This document shows positions 45,862 to 55,064 of a stretch of DNA of 64,000 bases, in pieces. The number at the start of each line of letters is the position of its first letter. Positions within the stretch are counted from its first letter, which is position 1. The translations under genes and the position numbers were made by a program. A model generated the notes under the pieces. It was not told where the DNA came from and did no database searches. It saw nothing but the letters and a program-made list of their open reading frames with translations. Location of the stretch: NCBI RefSeq assembly GCF_002362315.1, contig NZ_MTZV01000006.1:806001-870000 (forward strand). The letters are read 5' to 3'. This DNA is from Paraburkholderia acidicola. Its GTDB lineage: Bacteria; Pseudomonadota; Gammaproteobacteria; Burkholderiales; Burkholderiaceae.

Positions 45862-46653
45862 CTACAGCGTGGCCCGCAGCAGCGCGAACAACGGCCCGTC
45901 TGGCCCGAGATACGCGTGCAGCGAGCCGTACACGAAGTAAAGAAACAACGCCATCATCAGCAGCGCGATCACACCTTTTACCGGTTGCGAAATCAGGAAC
46001 ACGTTCAGTTGCGTGACCGAACGCCCGATCAGGCTCAAACCCAGTTCGACGAGCACCAACACGATGATCACGGGCGCCGCGAGCTTCACGCTCGCCTGCA
46101 TGATCGAATCGGTCGCACGCAGCGCGAACTCCTCCATCATCCGCTGCGAATCGGGCAGTAACGACGCGACCGGCCACAGGCGATACGACTGGAACAGCAT
46201 GTCGAGCATCACGTGCAAACCCCCGCCGGTGACGAACAGCGTGCACGCGAGCAGATTCAGAAACACCGCTGTCGGTCCGCTCTGATCGCCCGCCACCGGA
46301 TCGAAGAACGCGAAATTGCCCGAGCCGGTCTGAAAGTCGATCAGATGCCCCACGTTGCCGATCGCCCAGAGCATCGCGCTGAACGCGAAGCCGAGCAGCA
46401 CGCCGATCAGCATCTCCTTCACGCACAACACGAGCCACATCCCGTACGGCACGGCGGCCATCGTCGAGTAGTCGATCAGCGGCGCGGTGAACGTGGCGAG
46501 CACGACGATCAAACCGTTGCGCGCGAGCGGCGTCATGATCTGCGCGTTGAACACGGGCATGATCAGCATCATCGGCAGCAGGCGCGGCATCACCAGCAGC
46601 ACCGGATGCACCGCGGCCTGCAATGCCGCGATGTCGTCATGACCGATTGCCAT
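45862..46653 (-). CDS. sctT: T3SS export apparatus protein SctT (SpaR/YscT/HrcT)
   Basis: A 263-aa protein with about six membrane segments that forms part of the export gate with SctR, SctS and SctU. Conserved stretches are GFAFSAMLWAIGNVGHLIDFQTG and DPVAGDQSGPTAVFLNLLACTLFVTGGGL. The ATG at 46653 with AGAGG upstream lies 17 bases inside sctO, so translation is coupled. It precedes sctU by 51 bases. Confidence 0.93.
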   Translation of the reverse strand: MAIGHDDIAALQAAVHPVLLVMPRLLPMMLIMPVFNAQIMTPLARNGLIVVLATFTAPLIDYSTMAAVPYGMWLVLCVKEMLIGVLLGFAFSAMLWAIGNVGHLIDFQTGSGNFAFFDPVAGDQSGPTAVFLNLLACTLFVTGGGLHVMLDMLFQSYRLWPVASLLPDSQRMMEEFALRATDSIMQASVKLAAPVIIVLVLVELGLSLIGRSVTQLNVFLISQPVKGVIALLMMALFLYFVYGSLHAYLGPDGPLFALLRATL

Positions 46654-47200
46654 CGCGCCTCTGCGAAACTGCACTGGCGGCGTGCCGCGTGGTCGATTCG
46701 TCTGCCGAGCCTGCAGTGTGACTCCGGCCACGCAGCGCAGCGGCATCCGCCTCGTCGTCCTCGCGTGCGTCGGCGCGTCGCTGCGCCGCGCGGCCCACTT
46801 CTCCGGCCACCCGGTCGATCTTGTCGAGGTTGGCCTGCGCGCGGCCCAGTTGCTGACGCAGTTCGTCGAGCGTCGCTTCCTCGCGGCGGTGTACTTCGCC
46901 GGCGCGCATCACGTCTAGTCGTGCAAGACCGGCTGCGCGCGTGCGCGACATGTCCTCGAAGAAGGTGTCCGCGAGCGAACGCGGCGTGACAGCGCTGCTG
47001 CCCGAATCGCGATCGATACGCTGCGCCAGCGCAAGACGCGCCGCGATTTCGCGCATCATCCGCGTCTGCGCATCGGCAACATCCTGCGCGGTGCGCGCGG
47101 CCACCCGCTCCTGGCGCACCTTTTCGATGGCCGCCTTGCGTTGCCGCGCGTCGCGCACCCGACGCAACGCGTCAAGCGTTCGCGTGATGGTTGAGTCCAT
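46637..47200 (-). CDS. sctO: T3SS coiled-coil stalk protein SctO (YscO/FliJ-like)
   Basis: A 187-aa highly charged, all-helical protein, with long Arg/Glu/Ala-rich coiled coils, which is the expected SctO/FliJ stalk that couples the SctN ATPase to the export gate. Identity rests on the coiled-coil composition and on its place between sctN and sctT; sequence alone is weak. Start overlaps the end of sctN by 29 bases. Confidence 0.75.
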   Translation of the reverse strand: MDSTITRTLDALRRVRDARQRKAAIEKVRQERVAARTAQDVADAQTRMMREIAARLALAQRIDRDSGSSAVTPRSLADTFFEDMSRTRAAGLARLDVMRAGEVHRREEATLDELRQQLGRAQANLDKIDRVAGEVGRAAQRRADAREDDEADAAALRGRSHTAGSADESTTRHAASAVSQRRDGNRS

Positions 47201-48599
47201 GACGTCGTGCCAGTTCGATCAGCGCGTTCACGCTCGCGTCGAAGGGTTCGAGCGCGTGCGACGGCTGCGTAAAAAATGTATCGAGCTCGGGTTTTGCCGC
47301 GAGCGCGGCATCGGCAAGCGGATCCGCGCCGGCGCGGTATTCACCGATCTGCACCAGCAGTTCGATGTCCTGGTAGCGCGACAGCAGCGAGCGCACCTGT
47401 GCCGCCGCCGCGCGATGAGGCTCGGCCACGACCTGTGACATCACACGCGACAGGCTCGCCAGCACGTCGATCGCAGGATAGCGATTGGCGCTCGCGACCT
47501 TGCGCGACAGCACGATATGACCATCGACAATCGAGCGGACTTCTTCGGCGATCGGATCGGTCTCTTCGTCACCTTCGACGAGTACCGTGTAGAACGCTGT
47601 GATCGAGCCACGCTCACCCTGCCCCGCGCGTTCGAGCAGTTGCGGCAGTATCGAGAACGTCGAGGGTGGAAAGCTGCGGCGCGTCGGCGGTTCGCCGGAC
47701 GCGAGGCCTACTTCGCGCTGCGCGCGGGCAAAGCGCGTCAGCGAATCGATCAGCAGCAGCACCGATAGTCCCTGATCGCGGAAGTATTCGGCGATCGCGG
47801 TCGCTACGTGCGCGGATTTGACGCGTTCCATCGCGGGTCGGTCGGACGTCGATGCGACGATGACCGTTTTCTCGCGCGCCTCGGGTGACAGGTTGTGCTC
47901 GATGAATTCGCGCACTTCGCGACCGCGCTCACCGACCAGACCGATCACGATCACATCGCAGGGCGTGCCGCGCGCAATCATGCCGAGCAACGTGCTTTTT
48001 CCCACGCCCGATGGCGCAAACACGCCGATCCGCTGACCGACACCGACCGTCAGCAGCGTGTCGATCACGCGCACACCAGTTGCGAGCGACGTATCGATCG
48101 TGCGACGGCGCAGCGGATTGACCGGCTCGTTGTGAGCCGGCACAAATACCGCGCCAGGCACCTCGCCGCGTTCGTCGAGCGGTGCACCGAGCCCGTTCAG
48201 CACGCGCGAGCGCAACGCGTTGCCGACCGCAAAGCGATGGCCACGTCCCGAGGGAATGACTTCCGTCGATGGCGATAACCCGCTCGTCGCACCAAGCGGT
48301 GTCAGCAGTGTGGTCTGTCGTGCGAATCCGACGACTTCGGCGAGCATGGAGGGCTCGCCCGGCGTACGCAGCTCGCAGATCTCGCCGAGCTTGGCATGCA
48401 GCCCGGTCGCGTTGACGAGCAGCCCCACGGCATGACTCACGCGACCACGCATCCGCACCGGGTTGAACACATCGACGCCATGTTCCAGCTCGTCGGCAAG
48501 CGCGCGTTGCGCGGCATCGCTGTCGAAGCTGTCCGCGAGCTGGCCGAACTCGCCCGCGAAGCGTTCGAGGCGACCGGCGAGGTCGTCGGCGCTGCTCAT
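47172..48599 (-). CDS. sctN: T3SS ATPase SctN (HrcN/YscN)
   Basis: A 475-aa F1-ATPase-like hexameric ATPase that unfolds effectors and strips their chaperones at the base of the injectisome. The Walker A APSGVGKST is at residues 195-203, then GLVGERGREV, the Walker B LLLIDSLTRFARAQREVGLA and the conserved GEPPTRRSFPPSTFSILPQLLERAGQGERGSIT are all intact. The ATG at 48599 overlaps the stop of sctL by four bases (ATGA). The N-terminal ~45 residues are acidic and longer than the usual short lead. Confidence 0.96.
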   Translation of the reverse strand: MSSADDLAGRLERFAGEFGQLADSFDSDAAQRALADELEHGVDVFNPVRMRGRVSHAVGLLVNATGLHAKLGEICELRTPGEPSMLAEVVGFARQTTLLTPLGATSGLSPSTEVIPSGRGHRFAVGNALRSRVLNGLGAPLDERGEVPGAVFVPAHNEPVNPLRRRTIDTSLATGVRVIDTLLTVGVGQRIGVFAPSGVGKSTLLGMIARGTPCDVIVIGLVGERGREVREFIEHNLSPEAREKTVIVASTSDRPAMERVKSAHVATAIAEYFRDQGLSVLLLIDSLTRFARAQREVGLASGEPPTRRSFPPSTFSILPQLLERAGQGERGSITAFYTVLVEGDEETDPIAEEVRSIVDGHIVLSRKVASANRYPAIDVLASLSRVMSQVVAEPHRAAAAQVRSLLSRYQDIELLVQIGEYRAGADPLADAALAAKPELDTFFTQPSHALEPFDASVNALIELARRHGLNHHANA

Positions 48600-49210
48600 G
48601 ATCCGCGCTGCCGGATCGCGGCGGCGAGCGCATCGAGCTGCGCGTCGAGCCCGGCATCGATGCTGCCCGACGCAGTTTCGATCACACACTGGTCGGCCTG
48701 CAGCGTGTCGTCGGGCACCACCCGCACCGCATGCGACGCCGCCCGTTCCGGCCACGCCCGCGCGAGCGCCGCATCAGCCGCTTCGCGTTGCTCCGGCGGC
48801 ACGCGCAGTACCAGCATCGGTTCCTCGCGCACGAGCGCGTCGATGCGCCGTAGCGACTGTTCGAGCACGGTGCGCGGATCGACGGGTCCGATCATCTGCC
48901 GCACGGCCTTGACGACGATCTTCGCCATCGTCTCGCGCAACGCATCGAGCGTGCGCGCTGCATCGAGCGCCGCGCCGCAGGCTTTTTGCGCGTATTCCTG
49001 ACGCCCCTCCTCGAGCCCGAGCGCGTGCCCTTCGCTGCGCTTCTGTTCGAATACCTTCTCGGCGTCCTCGAGAATCCGCGCGCGCTCGGCCTGCGCGGTC
49101 GAGACGAGCGAACCCGCATCGAGCAGCGCGGAATACTCGTGCTGTCTGAGCACCTTGCGCTCCGAGAGGATCTGCAGGTTTTCGCTCGTGATCAGAAAAG
49201 CCAGTCCCAT
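48596..49210 (-). CDS. sctL: T3SS stator/ATPase regulator SctL (HrpE/YscL/FliH-like)
   Basis: A 204-aa protein: a long helical N-terminal part (KVLRQHEYSALLDAGSLVSTAQAERARILEDAEKVFEQKRSEGHALGLEEGRQEYAQKA) and a C-terminal V-ATPase E-subunit-like domain with the conserved ending (DQCVIETASGSIDAGLDAQLDALAAAI). It links SctN to the sorting platform. The start at 49210 (GGAGAG upstream) lies 19 bases inside sctK. Confidence 0.9.
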   Translation of the reverse strand: MGLAFLITSENLQILSERKVLRQHEYSALLDAGSLVSTAQAERARILEDAEKVFEQKRSEGHALGLEEGRQEYAQKACGAALDAARTLDALRETMAKIVVKAVRQMIGPVDPRTVLEQSLRRIDALVREEPMLVLRVPPEQREAADAALARAWPERAASHAVRVVPDDTLQADQCVIETASGSIDAGLDAQLDALAAAIRQRGS

Positions 49211-49842
49211 TGCGCGAATCTCTCCGGTATCAGGCACAGAAAAATCAGCTCCGCCAGATGCTGCCGGTGCTGCGTGTTCAATCCGTATGTCGGCTGGCTC
49301 GACAGCGTGCGGGGAAACTTGAGGGCGAGACGCGACGCAACCTGTGCGTGCTCGGCCACGATGAAGTCGAACAGCAACCGGCAGCCGCGCCGCCGGATAA
49401 CTTCGACTGCTTCGTGCGGCGCACGGCGATACGGTTCGAGCGTTTCGCGGATTGCATCGAATGGCGGTGCGCGGTTCAGCACGAACGGCATCGCGCTATG
49501 CCCGAACGCGTCGACCAGCGCCGGGTGCGTGCGCCAGTTCGCCGCATCGCGCAACCACGCACGATGCAGCATCAGCCCGCAGTACGCGCCAAGCGTCGCG
49601 AGCGCGGCGCGATCGAGCAGCGCGAGACGCGCGGTCCGGCTACCGAACGCGAACACCGATGGCGCACCCGGCCCAAGCCGCGCAAGCAGCGCCGTGGCCA
49701 GCACCGCGCGGCCGCGCGCGCCGAATACCGTGAGATCGCGATAACGCGCCGGCCATTCGTCGGGCAACCAGTCCACGCCGATATAGCAGTCGGGACGCAG
49801 ATTGAATTCGACAGCAAGCCGATGCATCCGCGCTTCGTGCAT
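49192..49842 (-). CDS. sctK: T3SS sorting platform protein SctK-like
   Basis: A 216-aa soluble protein with RPDCYIGVDWLPDEWP near the N-terminus and a helical C-terminal part, in the sctK slot between sctJ and sctL. SctK (YscK/HrpD-like) binds the cytoplasmic ring to SctQ and L. The call rests on position and size plus faint similarity (the YGLNTQHRQHLAELIFLCLI end). The ATG comes one base after the sctJ stop. Confidence 0.7.
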   Translation of the reverse strand: MHEARMHRLAVEFNLRPDCYIGVDWLPDEWPARYRDLTVFGARGRAVLATALLARLGPGAPSVFAFGSRTARLALLDRAALATLGAYCGLMLHRAWLRDAANWRTHPALVDAFGHSAMPFVLNRAPPFDAIRETLEPYRRAPHEAVEVIRRRGCRLLFDFIVAEHAQVASRLALKFPRTLSSQPTYGLNTQHRQHLAELIFLCLIPERFAQWDWLF

Positions 49843-49843
49843 G

Positions 49844-50689
49844 TCAGTTGCCTCGCGACGGTCCACCGCCCTGTGCTGCGAAATCCGCACTGCCGCTACC
49901 GCCGTTGCCACCGCCACTGCCGCGATCGCCACCAAACGCCCCCGCGATCCGTGAGCCGAACACACCGCGCCGTGCACCGAGCAACGCGACGACACACAAC
50001 GTCAGCGCGAGCAGCACGGCCATCAACCACGCAAACGGACTGCGCATCAACAGCAGGCCAGGCAACATGCCGCCGCTGCCCTGGTTCGTGGGCTGCGCAC
50101 TGGGCGACTCGGCCTGCAGGAACAGCGACACATTGTCGTACGAAAGCCCTTCGATGCTATGCGTCACGAGTTCCTTCACCATCGGCGCCATCACCTGCAG
50201 ATCGACGCCGGGACGGTACTTGATATACACCGACGCCGACGACGGCTTGACCTTGTCCGACAGCGGATCGTTCTCCGGAATCACGACCTGCACATGCGCG
50301 ACCACCACGCCGTCCACGTCGTCGAGCGTGCGCGCGAGTTCCTGCTGCACACCGTAGATGTAGCGCACGCGCTCCTCCGACGGCGTCGCGACGAGCCCCT
50401 GCTGCTGAAAAATCTGCCCGAGGCTTTCCAGCTGCTGATGCGGCAAGCCGTGCGCGCGCAGCACCTTGAGCGCGTCGCCCACTTCGCCGCTATCGACGTC
50501 GACCTGCCAGCTCGATCCGCCGTCGCGGGTTTCGACGTTTTCTTTCGACGCATTGATGCCCGCATCCGAGAGCACCGAAATCATCTGGTTCGCGTCGCGC
50601 TCTTCGAGCCCGGAATACAACTCCTGGCTACACCCGGCGACGCACGCCAGCAGCACGGCCGCGCCGGTCCATCTGGCCAATCTCGTCAT
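49844..50689 (-). CDS. sctJ: T3SS inner-membrane ring lipoprotein SctJ (YscJ/HrcJ)
   Basis: A 281-aa lipoprotein with lipobox LLACVAGC at Cys 20, two periplasmic ring-building domains (LYSGLEERDANQMISVLSDAGI ... ; RYIYGVQQELARTLDDVDGVVVAHVQVVIPEND) and a single membrane helix near residue 222 (FAWLMAVLLALTLCVVALLGA), ending in a Gly-rich cytoplasmic tail. It forms the inner ring with SctD. ATG 50689 follows GGGAGTG; a GTG two codons upstream is possible. Confidence 0.95.
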   Translation of the reverse strand: MTRLARWTGAAVLLACVAGCSQELYSGLEERDANQMISVLSDAGINASKENVETRDGGSSWQVDVDSGEVGDALKVLRAHGLPHQQLESLGQIFQQQGLVATPSEERVRYIYGVQQELARTLDDVDGVVVAHVQVVIPENDPLSDKVKPSSASVYIKYRPGVDLQVMAPMVKELVTHSIEGLSYDNVSLFLQAESPSAQPTNQGSGGMLPGLLLMRSPFAWLMAVLLALTLCVVALLGARRGVFGSRIAGAFGGDRGSGGGNGGSGSADFAAQGGGPSRGN

Positions 50690-50770
50690 TGCCACTCCCT
50701 GCCGGTTCCGGTCGCGGCGAGTGCGGCGAGCGCCGCGTCCCTCCCGGCGCTCACCGCCGCGACTTCTCGC

Positions 50771-51217
50771 CTAGCCCTTGTCCGGCGATAGCACCGAACG
50801 CGAGCAGTTATTGGCTGCCTGCGCCGCCGAAAGCGCGAACTCGCAACCGTTGGCTGTCATCGACAGATCCCAGTTGTATTCCATCATCCGCGCCATATCC
50901 ATGCCCCAGTCGCCGGTCGGCTTCAACGCCTGATGCCGCATCGACGAAAGCTTCGTGAAGCGTTGGCCGAGATCGTCGAGATAGCCGAACATGTTCGTGA
51001 ACGACTCGCTCGCGCCGCTCGCCGCACCCACTCCACCGTTCGCCGTACCGCTGAGATTGCCGGCGAGCTGCTGCGCGAATAGCTGCGCGTCGTCGCCGGA
51101 GGGCGCGGCAGCCGGTGGTGAACCGGCCCCGACCCACTGAGCGGTGGGCGCCTGCTGTGCCGGCGCATTCGCCAGCACCGCGTTGGCGCCAACCGCCGCC
51201 ACGGGTGTTCCAGTCAT
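50771..51217 (-). CDS. sctI: T3SS inner rod protein SctI-like
   Basis: A 148-aa secreted-type protein, polar and Ala/Gly-rich over the first ~70 residues, with a helical C-terminus (DMARMMEYNWDLSMTANGCEFALSAAQAANNCSRSVLS) that resembles the C-terminal helix of SctI (inner rod, HrpB2-like). It has a strong GGAGG before the ATG. Its place between the 67-aa ORF and sctJ is the usual sctI position. Identity is moderately supported. Confidence 0.68.
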   Translation of the reverse strand: MTGTPVAAVGANAVLANAPAQQAPTAQWVGAGSPPAAAPSGDDAQLFAQQLAGNLSGTANGGVGAASGASESFTNMFGYLDDLGQRFTKLSSMRHQALKPTGDWGMDMARMMEYNWDLSMTANGCEFALSAAQAANNCSRSVLSPDKG

Positions 51218-51326
51218 GATTCGTCCTCCCCAAAACCGTTGCGGGATACCGCGATTGAGTGTGGTGCGGCGGCAGGCCGAGCGGAGCCACACGCGCCAGT
51301 GCGCGTGAGAACCGCCGCGAGAACAC

Positions 51327-51530
51327 TCAGGAACCCAGACGTCCCGCGGAAGAGTTTGCGCCTGCCTCCGAACTGCTCATGTTGTTCAGCACGCTGATCG
51401 TCTGGGCGTGCGACTGACCGACCATACCGATCGACTGCATCTGCATCTGCTGCTGGAACAACTGCTCTTCGAAAGCCTGCATCTGCGCCGTGTTGTCTGG
51501 AAGACTTGTCACCGGATTGCTGCCTGCCAT
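51327..51530 (-). CDS. Unknown 67-aa T3SS-locus protein in the needle-gene slot
   Basis: A short protein with many Gln and Met residues (AFEEQLFQQQMQMQSIGMVGQ) followed by a Ser/Asn/Gly-rich tail. The ATG has AAGGAG exactly six bases upstream, so it is really translated. It lies between sctD and sctI, where needle or pilin genes are often found, and has about the length of a needle protein (60-85 aa), but the usual needle pattern (DPxxLxxLQ, SaxiK) is not visible. Candidate filament subunit or small chaperone; not proven. Confidence 0.7.
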   Translation of the reverse strand: MAGSNPVTSLPDNTAQMQAFEEQLFQQQMQMQSIGMVGQSHAQTISVLNNMSSSEAGANSSAGRLGS

Positions 51531-51633
51531 GATTCACTCCTTTGATCGGATTGCTGTCATCCAAAAACTGCCGCTCACCGCGGCTGCCTTGCCGCCCCGG
51601 CGCGCCACGTTGCCGCGCGCCCGGCCAACACCG

Positions 51634-53028
51634 TTATGAATGCGGCGCCGCGCCCGTGCCGGGCGGGTTGCCTGCCGCATTCTTCATGTTTGTTGCTGTT
51701 GTCTGGTTCGGTGCGTTCGGTGCGGTATCGACTGTCAACGCGCCAACGTTTTGCGCACCGCTCGCCGCGGGGCTGCTTGCCGCGGCTGCGCCACTGCTTG
51801 CGGCTGCACTGCCCGCCACCGCACCGCTTGCAGACTCGCCGCTTGCGGCCGCCGCTGACGCCGCTGCCTGAGCCTCGGGCGCAGCCGCTGCCGACGACGC
51901 GTTACCAAGCTTCACGATGTACTGCGCCCCATTGCGCTCGAACACCACGCGGTTCGTTTCGATCGACGCGATCATCAGACCGTTCGGCAGCGTCGCGCCT
52001 TCGAAAAAATGCCGGCCATCGCGCGTCACGATGTAGCGCGTGCCGCTGTCGTCGCCATACATGCCCGCGATATCCGCCGGCACCGCACCGCCCGTCGACG
52101 CGATGAATTCGCCCGCCGCGTTGTCGTCGTAGTTCACGTGATCGACGACCTCGATCGCCGGCTTCGCATCACGCGCGAAATTCTGCACGCGCTGCGCGAC
52201 CGCACGGCTCGCGACACCGGTCAGCACGATGCGCCCGCGTCCCGCGTACTGCGCATTCACCGCGGTGTCCGACAACGTCTGGCGCGTCGCGCCGAGCAAC
52301 TGATCCACCACATAGACGGTACCGACCTGCACGTTTGCAAAGCTCGCTGCGATCGTCCCGACGCGAGTCCGTTCATCGGCGTTGCGCAGATAACCCGAGA
52401 TCACGATCTGCTCGCCTTCGCCTGGCGCGACGGTGAGTTCGGGATAGGCACTCAACGCGGCTTCGACTTCGCGCACGCGTTCGTAACGGCTCTCGTGCGA
52501 CCACCAGAACTGCCCATGCGTTGCAACCGCGACGTAGCTGCCGGCGGCGAGCGCGAACGCGCTCCATAGCGCGAGCAGCATCAGCAGCAGACGACGCGCA
52601 CCGAGCGCCGCGAGCCACGCGGGCGCGTGCATCGTCAGCCACGAGTGTTCACGCGCATTGCCACGCGCAGCCAGCGCGCCACCCGCGCCCGCCGCGAGCG
52701 GCAGCGCGCCTGCCACGTGCTCGACGCCGAACTTGATCGAGCCCACCGTCATCGTGTCGCCCGGTGCGAGCGCGCGGCGCATCTCCGCCAGCGGCGCGCC
52801 GTTCAGCGTCACCGGTGCGCCGCCCAGGTTCTGCACCGACGCCGCGATCGCACCGACCTGCAGGCACAGCTGCCGCGCCGCGATGTCGCGGTCCGGCAAA
52901 ATCACCTCGCAGTCCGCACCGGTGCCGACCCAGTTCTCGCCGGGTGTCAGCCACAGCGTGCGGCCCGACATCGGGCCGCTCAGGAAGCACAGGCTCCAGC
53001 CTGAGCCGTCGTGACTACTGGCTGCCAC
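51634..53028 (-). CDS. sctD: T3SS inner-membrane ring protein SctD with N-terminal FHA-like domain
   Basis: A 464-aa protein: a cytoplasmic FHA-type domain at about residues 8-105 (WVGTGADCEVILPDRDIAARQLCLQV), one membrane helix at ~135-155, and periplasmic BON-type ring domains to ~370. The last ~90 residues are a low-complexity Ala/Ser-rich tail not seen in most SctD proteins. The start is GTG 53028, five bases after GGAGG, and overlaps sctC by 14 bases. It binds the SctC secretin and SctJ. Confidence 0.9.
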   Translation of the reverse strand: MAASSHDGSGWSLCFLSGPMSGRTLWLTPGENWVGTGADCEVILPDRDIAARQLCLQVGAIAASVQNLGGAPVTLNGAPLAEMRRALAPGDTMTVGSIKFGVEHVAGALPLAAGAGGALAARGNAREHSWLTMHAPAWLAALGARRLLLMLLALWSAFALAAGSYVAVATHGQFWWSHESRYERVREVEAALSAYPELTVAPGEGEQIVISGYLRNADERTRVGTIAASFANVQVGTVYVVDQLLGATRQTLSDTAVNAQYAGRGRIVLTGVASRAVAQRVQNFARDAKPAIEVVDHVNYDDNAAGEFIASTGGAVPADIAGMYGDDSGTRYIVTRDGRHFFEGATLPNGLMIASIETNRVVFERNGAQYIVKLGNASSAAAAPEAQAAASAAAASGESASGAVAGSAAASSGAAAASSPAASGAQNVGALTVDTAPNAPNQTTATNMKNAAGNPPGTGAAPHS

Positions 53029-55057
53029 CCTGACCTCCGGGAGCGCCGGTCGGCGCAATCTGCGTCGCCGGCGCGGGTTGGGTTTGGGATATCGGCGGCG
53101 CGATGGGCGTCGTCTGTACGCCGGGTTGCGGTGCGGGTGCGGTCGCTGCGCCGTTCGGCGACTGCGGCGGCGGCGGTGGCACGAGCGGCTGCGCCTGCTT
53201 GATCAGCGCGTTGTTATCGGGCGGCCGCACGACACCTTCCATCAACGGCGACGTGAAGTTCTCCGCCGAGCCATCCGACGCATACACGGCCGCCGGCGTC
53301 ACCACGCGCGGTGTGATCAGGTAGAAGCGCTCCATGTGCGAACCGGTGTTGTTCGTGTACTTGAACAGGTTGCCGATCAGCGGAATGTCGGAGATGAACG
53401 GAATACCGCTCTTGTTGAGATTCAGCTGGTCGTCGTTGAAACCGGCGATCAACAGGCTGCGGCCTTCGTCGATCATCGTCTTCGTAACGATGTTGCGCTG
53501 CTGGATCACTGGTACGTTCGACACCGTCGAGTTCGTCACCTCGCCGTCCTGGATGTCGAGCGACATCATCACGCGCTGCACGCTGTCGTCGTCGATGATC
53601 ATCGGCGTTACGCGCACGCTCTGGCCGGTGGTGATGCCGTACAGCGACGCGTCCTGGAAGCCCGCCACCTGCACATAGAACTCCGTCAGGTTCTCCAGCA
53701 CCGCTTCGCTGTTGTCCATCGTCAGCACTTTCGGCTTCGAATACAGCTTCGCGTTGCCGGCCGTCGCGAGCGCGCTGATGCGCGTGAGCAGATAGTCGCG
53801 CAGCGATCCGCCAATCGATGCCGTCAGCGCAATCCCGTTCGGCACGGTGGTGCCCGTTTGCCCCGATTCGGTCGAACCCACCGCGAAGGTCAGCGGCGGA
53901 TTCGCGCCGTTGCCGAACTGGAAGTCGCCGTGCGGTGTGTGCAGCCGCCAGTCGATGCCGAGTTGATCGAGCGAATTGAGGTTGATGTCCATGATCGTTA
54001 CGCTGATCTCGACGAGGCGCGGACGCGCATCGAGCTGCTGGATCAGCGGCGCATAGCGCCCCATGTTCTCGGGCAGATCGCGGATCAGCACGGCGTTGAT
54101 CGACGGATCGGGGACGATCTGCGGCAACTGGGTGCCGCCTCCCCCCGTCGATCCCGAGCCGTTGGCATAGGCACCGAGACCCGGCGTGCTGCCGGTGTAG
54201 CCGCCGACGCCAGGGCCACCGCTGATCGACAGGCTGCTGCCCACATCACCCGACAGCGGGATATCGATGCGCGGCACGTTGATCGAGTCGCCGGAGCTGA
54301 GCTTCACTTCGCGAGTTGGCCCGCCGAGTCGCAACGCGTTGCTGCCCGGGCCCATCGTCGGTGACTGCTGGCCGTACAGCTGCCGCAGGATCGTCGCGAC
54401 ACCGGGCAACGTCACGTCCTTGCCGGAGCGATTGATCGTGACGTCGGCGGCCCAGTTGTAGCGCAGCGGAAACGCGCGGATCACGGCGCTTTCCGTCGAT
54501 CCACCACCGTTGGTCACCGAATCGGCCGCCTCGCGCACCATCTCGACATAACGCACCGGGCCCGATACATAGACCGTGTTGTCGCGGTCGCTGATGTTGA
54601 GCGCGAAGCGCTTGTCGGGCACCTGCATCGACTGCAGCAACTGCGTGAGACGCGACGCCGAACCCTGCGGAATGCGCAGCATTTGCGTCTGGGTATCCGA
54701 AGCTCGTTCGATGTAGAGGAACGAACCGTCGTAGAACCACGTGAGGCCGTAGGTCGTGCATACGCTATTGAGCGTCTGCACCGGCGTGCCGCCGAAACGC
54801 CCGCTGATACTGCCGGTCACTTTCGGATCGATGATGGCCGTGGTGCCCTGCGATGCCGCGAGTTCGCGCAGGAAGTCCGGCAACGCGCGACCGTTCGCGA
54901 CGATTTCGTACGAGCGTCCGCGCCATTGCAATTCCGCGGCGCGTGGCCGCGTTGCATGACCGGACAGGCATAACGCGGCCAGCATCAGCAGCAACTGACG
55001 CGAGCGTAGTGCGAGGATCGACTGGATTATTGTTCTCAAGGTCGCATTCCGTGACAT
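53015..55057 (-). CDS. sctC: T3SS outer-membrane secretin SctC (HrcC/YscC)
   Basis: A 680-aa secretin with a signal peptide (SRQLLLMLAALCLSGHATRPRAAE), periplasmic N0-N3 domains (SYEIVANGRALPDFLRELAASQGTTAIIDPKV; LPENMGRYAPLIQQLDARPRLVEISVTIMDIN) and the secretin core (VLENLTEFYVQV; GIPFISDIPLIGNLFKYTNNT). A proline/glutamine-rich tail follows (PLVPPPPPQSPNG), which may bind a pilotin. ATG 55057 lies seven bases after the sctS stop. It is the outer gate of the injectisome. Confidence 0.95.
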   Translation of the reverse strand: MSRNATLRTIIQSILALRSRQLLLMLAALCLSGHATRPRAAELQWRGRSYEIVANGRALPDFLRELAASQGTTAIIDPKVTGSISGRFGGTPVQTLNSVCTTYGLTWFYDGSFLYIERASDTQTQMLRIPQGSASRLTQLLQSMQVPDKRFALNISDRDNTVYVSGPVRYVEMVREAADSVTNGGGSTESAVIRAFPLRYNWAADVTINRSGKDVTLPGVATILRQLYGQQSPTMGPGSNALRLGGPTREVKLSSGDSINVPRIDIPLSGDVGSSLSISGGPGVGGYTGSTPGLGAYANGSGSTGGGGTQLPQIVPDPSINAVLIRDLPENMGRYAPLIQQLDARPRLVEISVTIMDINLNSLDQLGIDWRLHTPHGDFQFGNGANPPLTFAVGSTESGQTGTTVPNGIALTASIGGSLRDYLLTRISALATAGNAKLYSKPKVLTMDNSEAVLENLTEFYVQVAGFQDASLYGITTGQSVRVTPMIIDDDSVQRVMMSLDIQDGEVTNSTVSNVPVIQQRNIVTKTMIDEGRSLLIAGFNDDQLNLNKSGIPFISDIPLIGNLFKYTNNTGSHMERFYLITPRVVTPAAVYASDGSAENFTSPLMEGVVRPPDNNALIKQAQPLVPPPPPQSPNGAATAPAPQPGVQTTPIAPPISQTQPAPATQIAPTGAPGGQGGSQ

Positions 55058-55064
55058 GGTTCGA

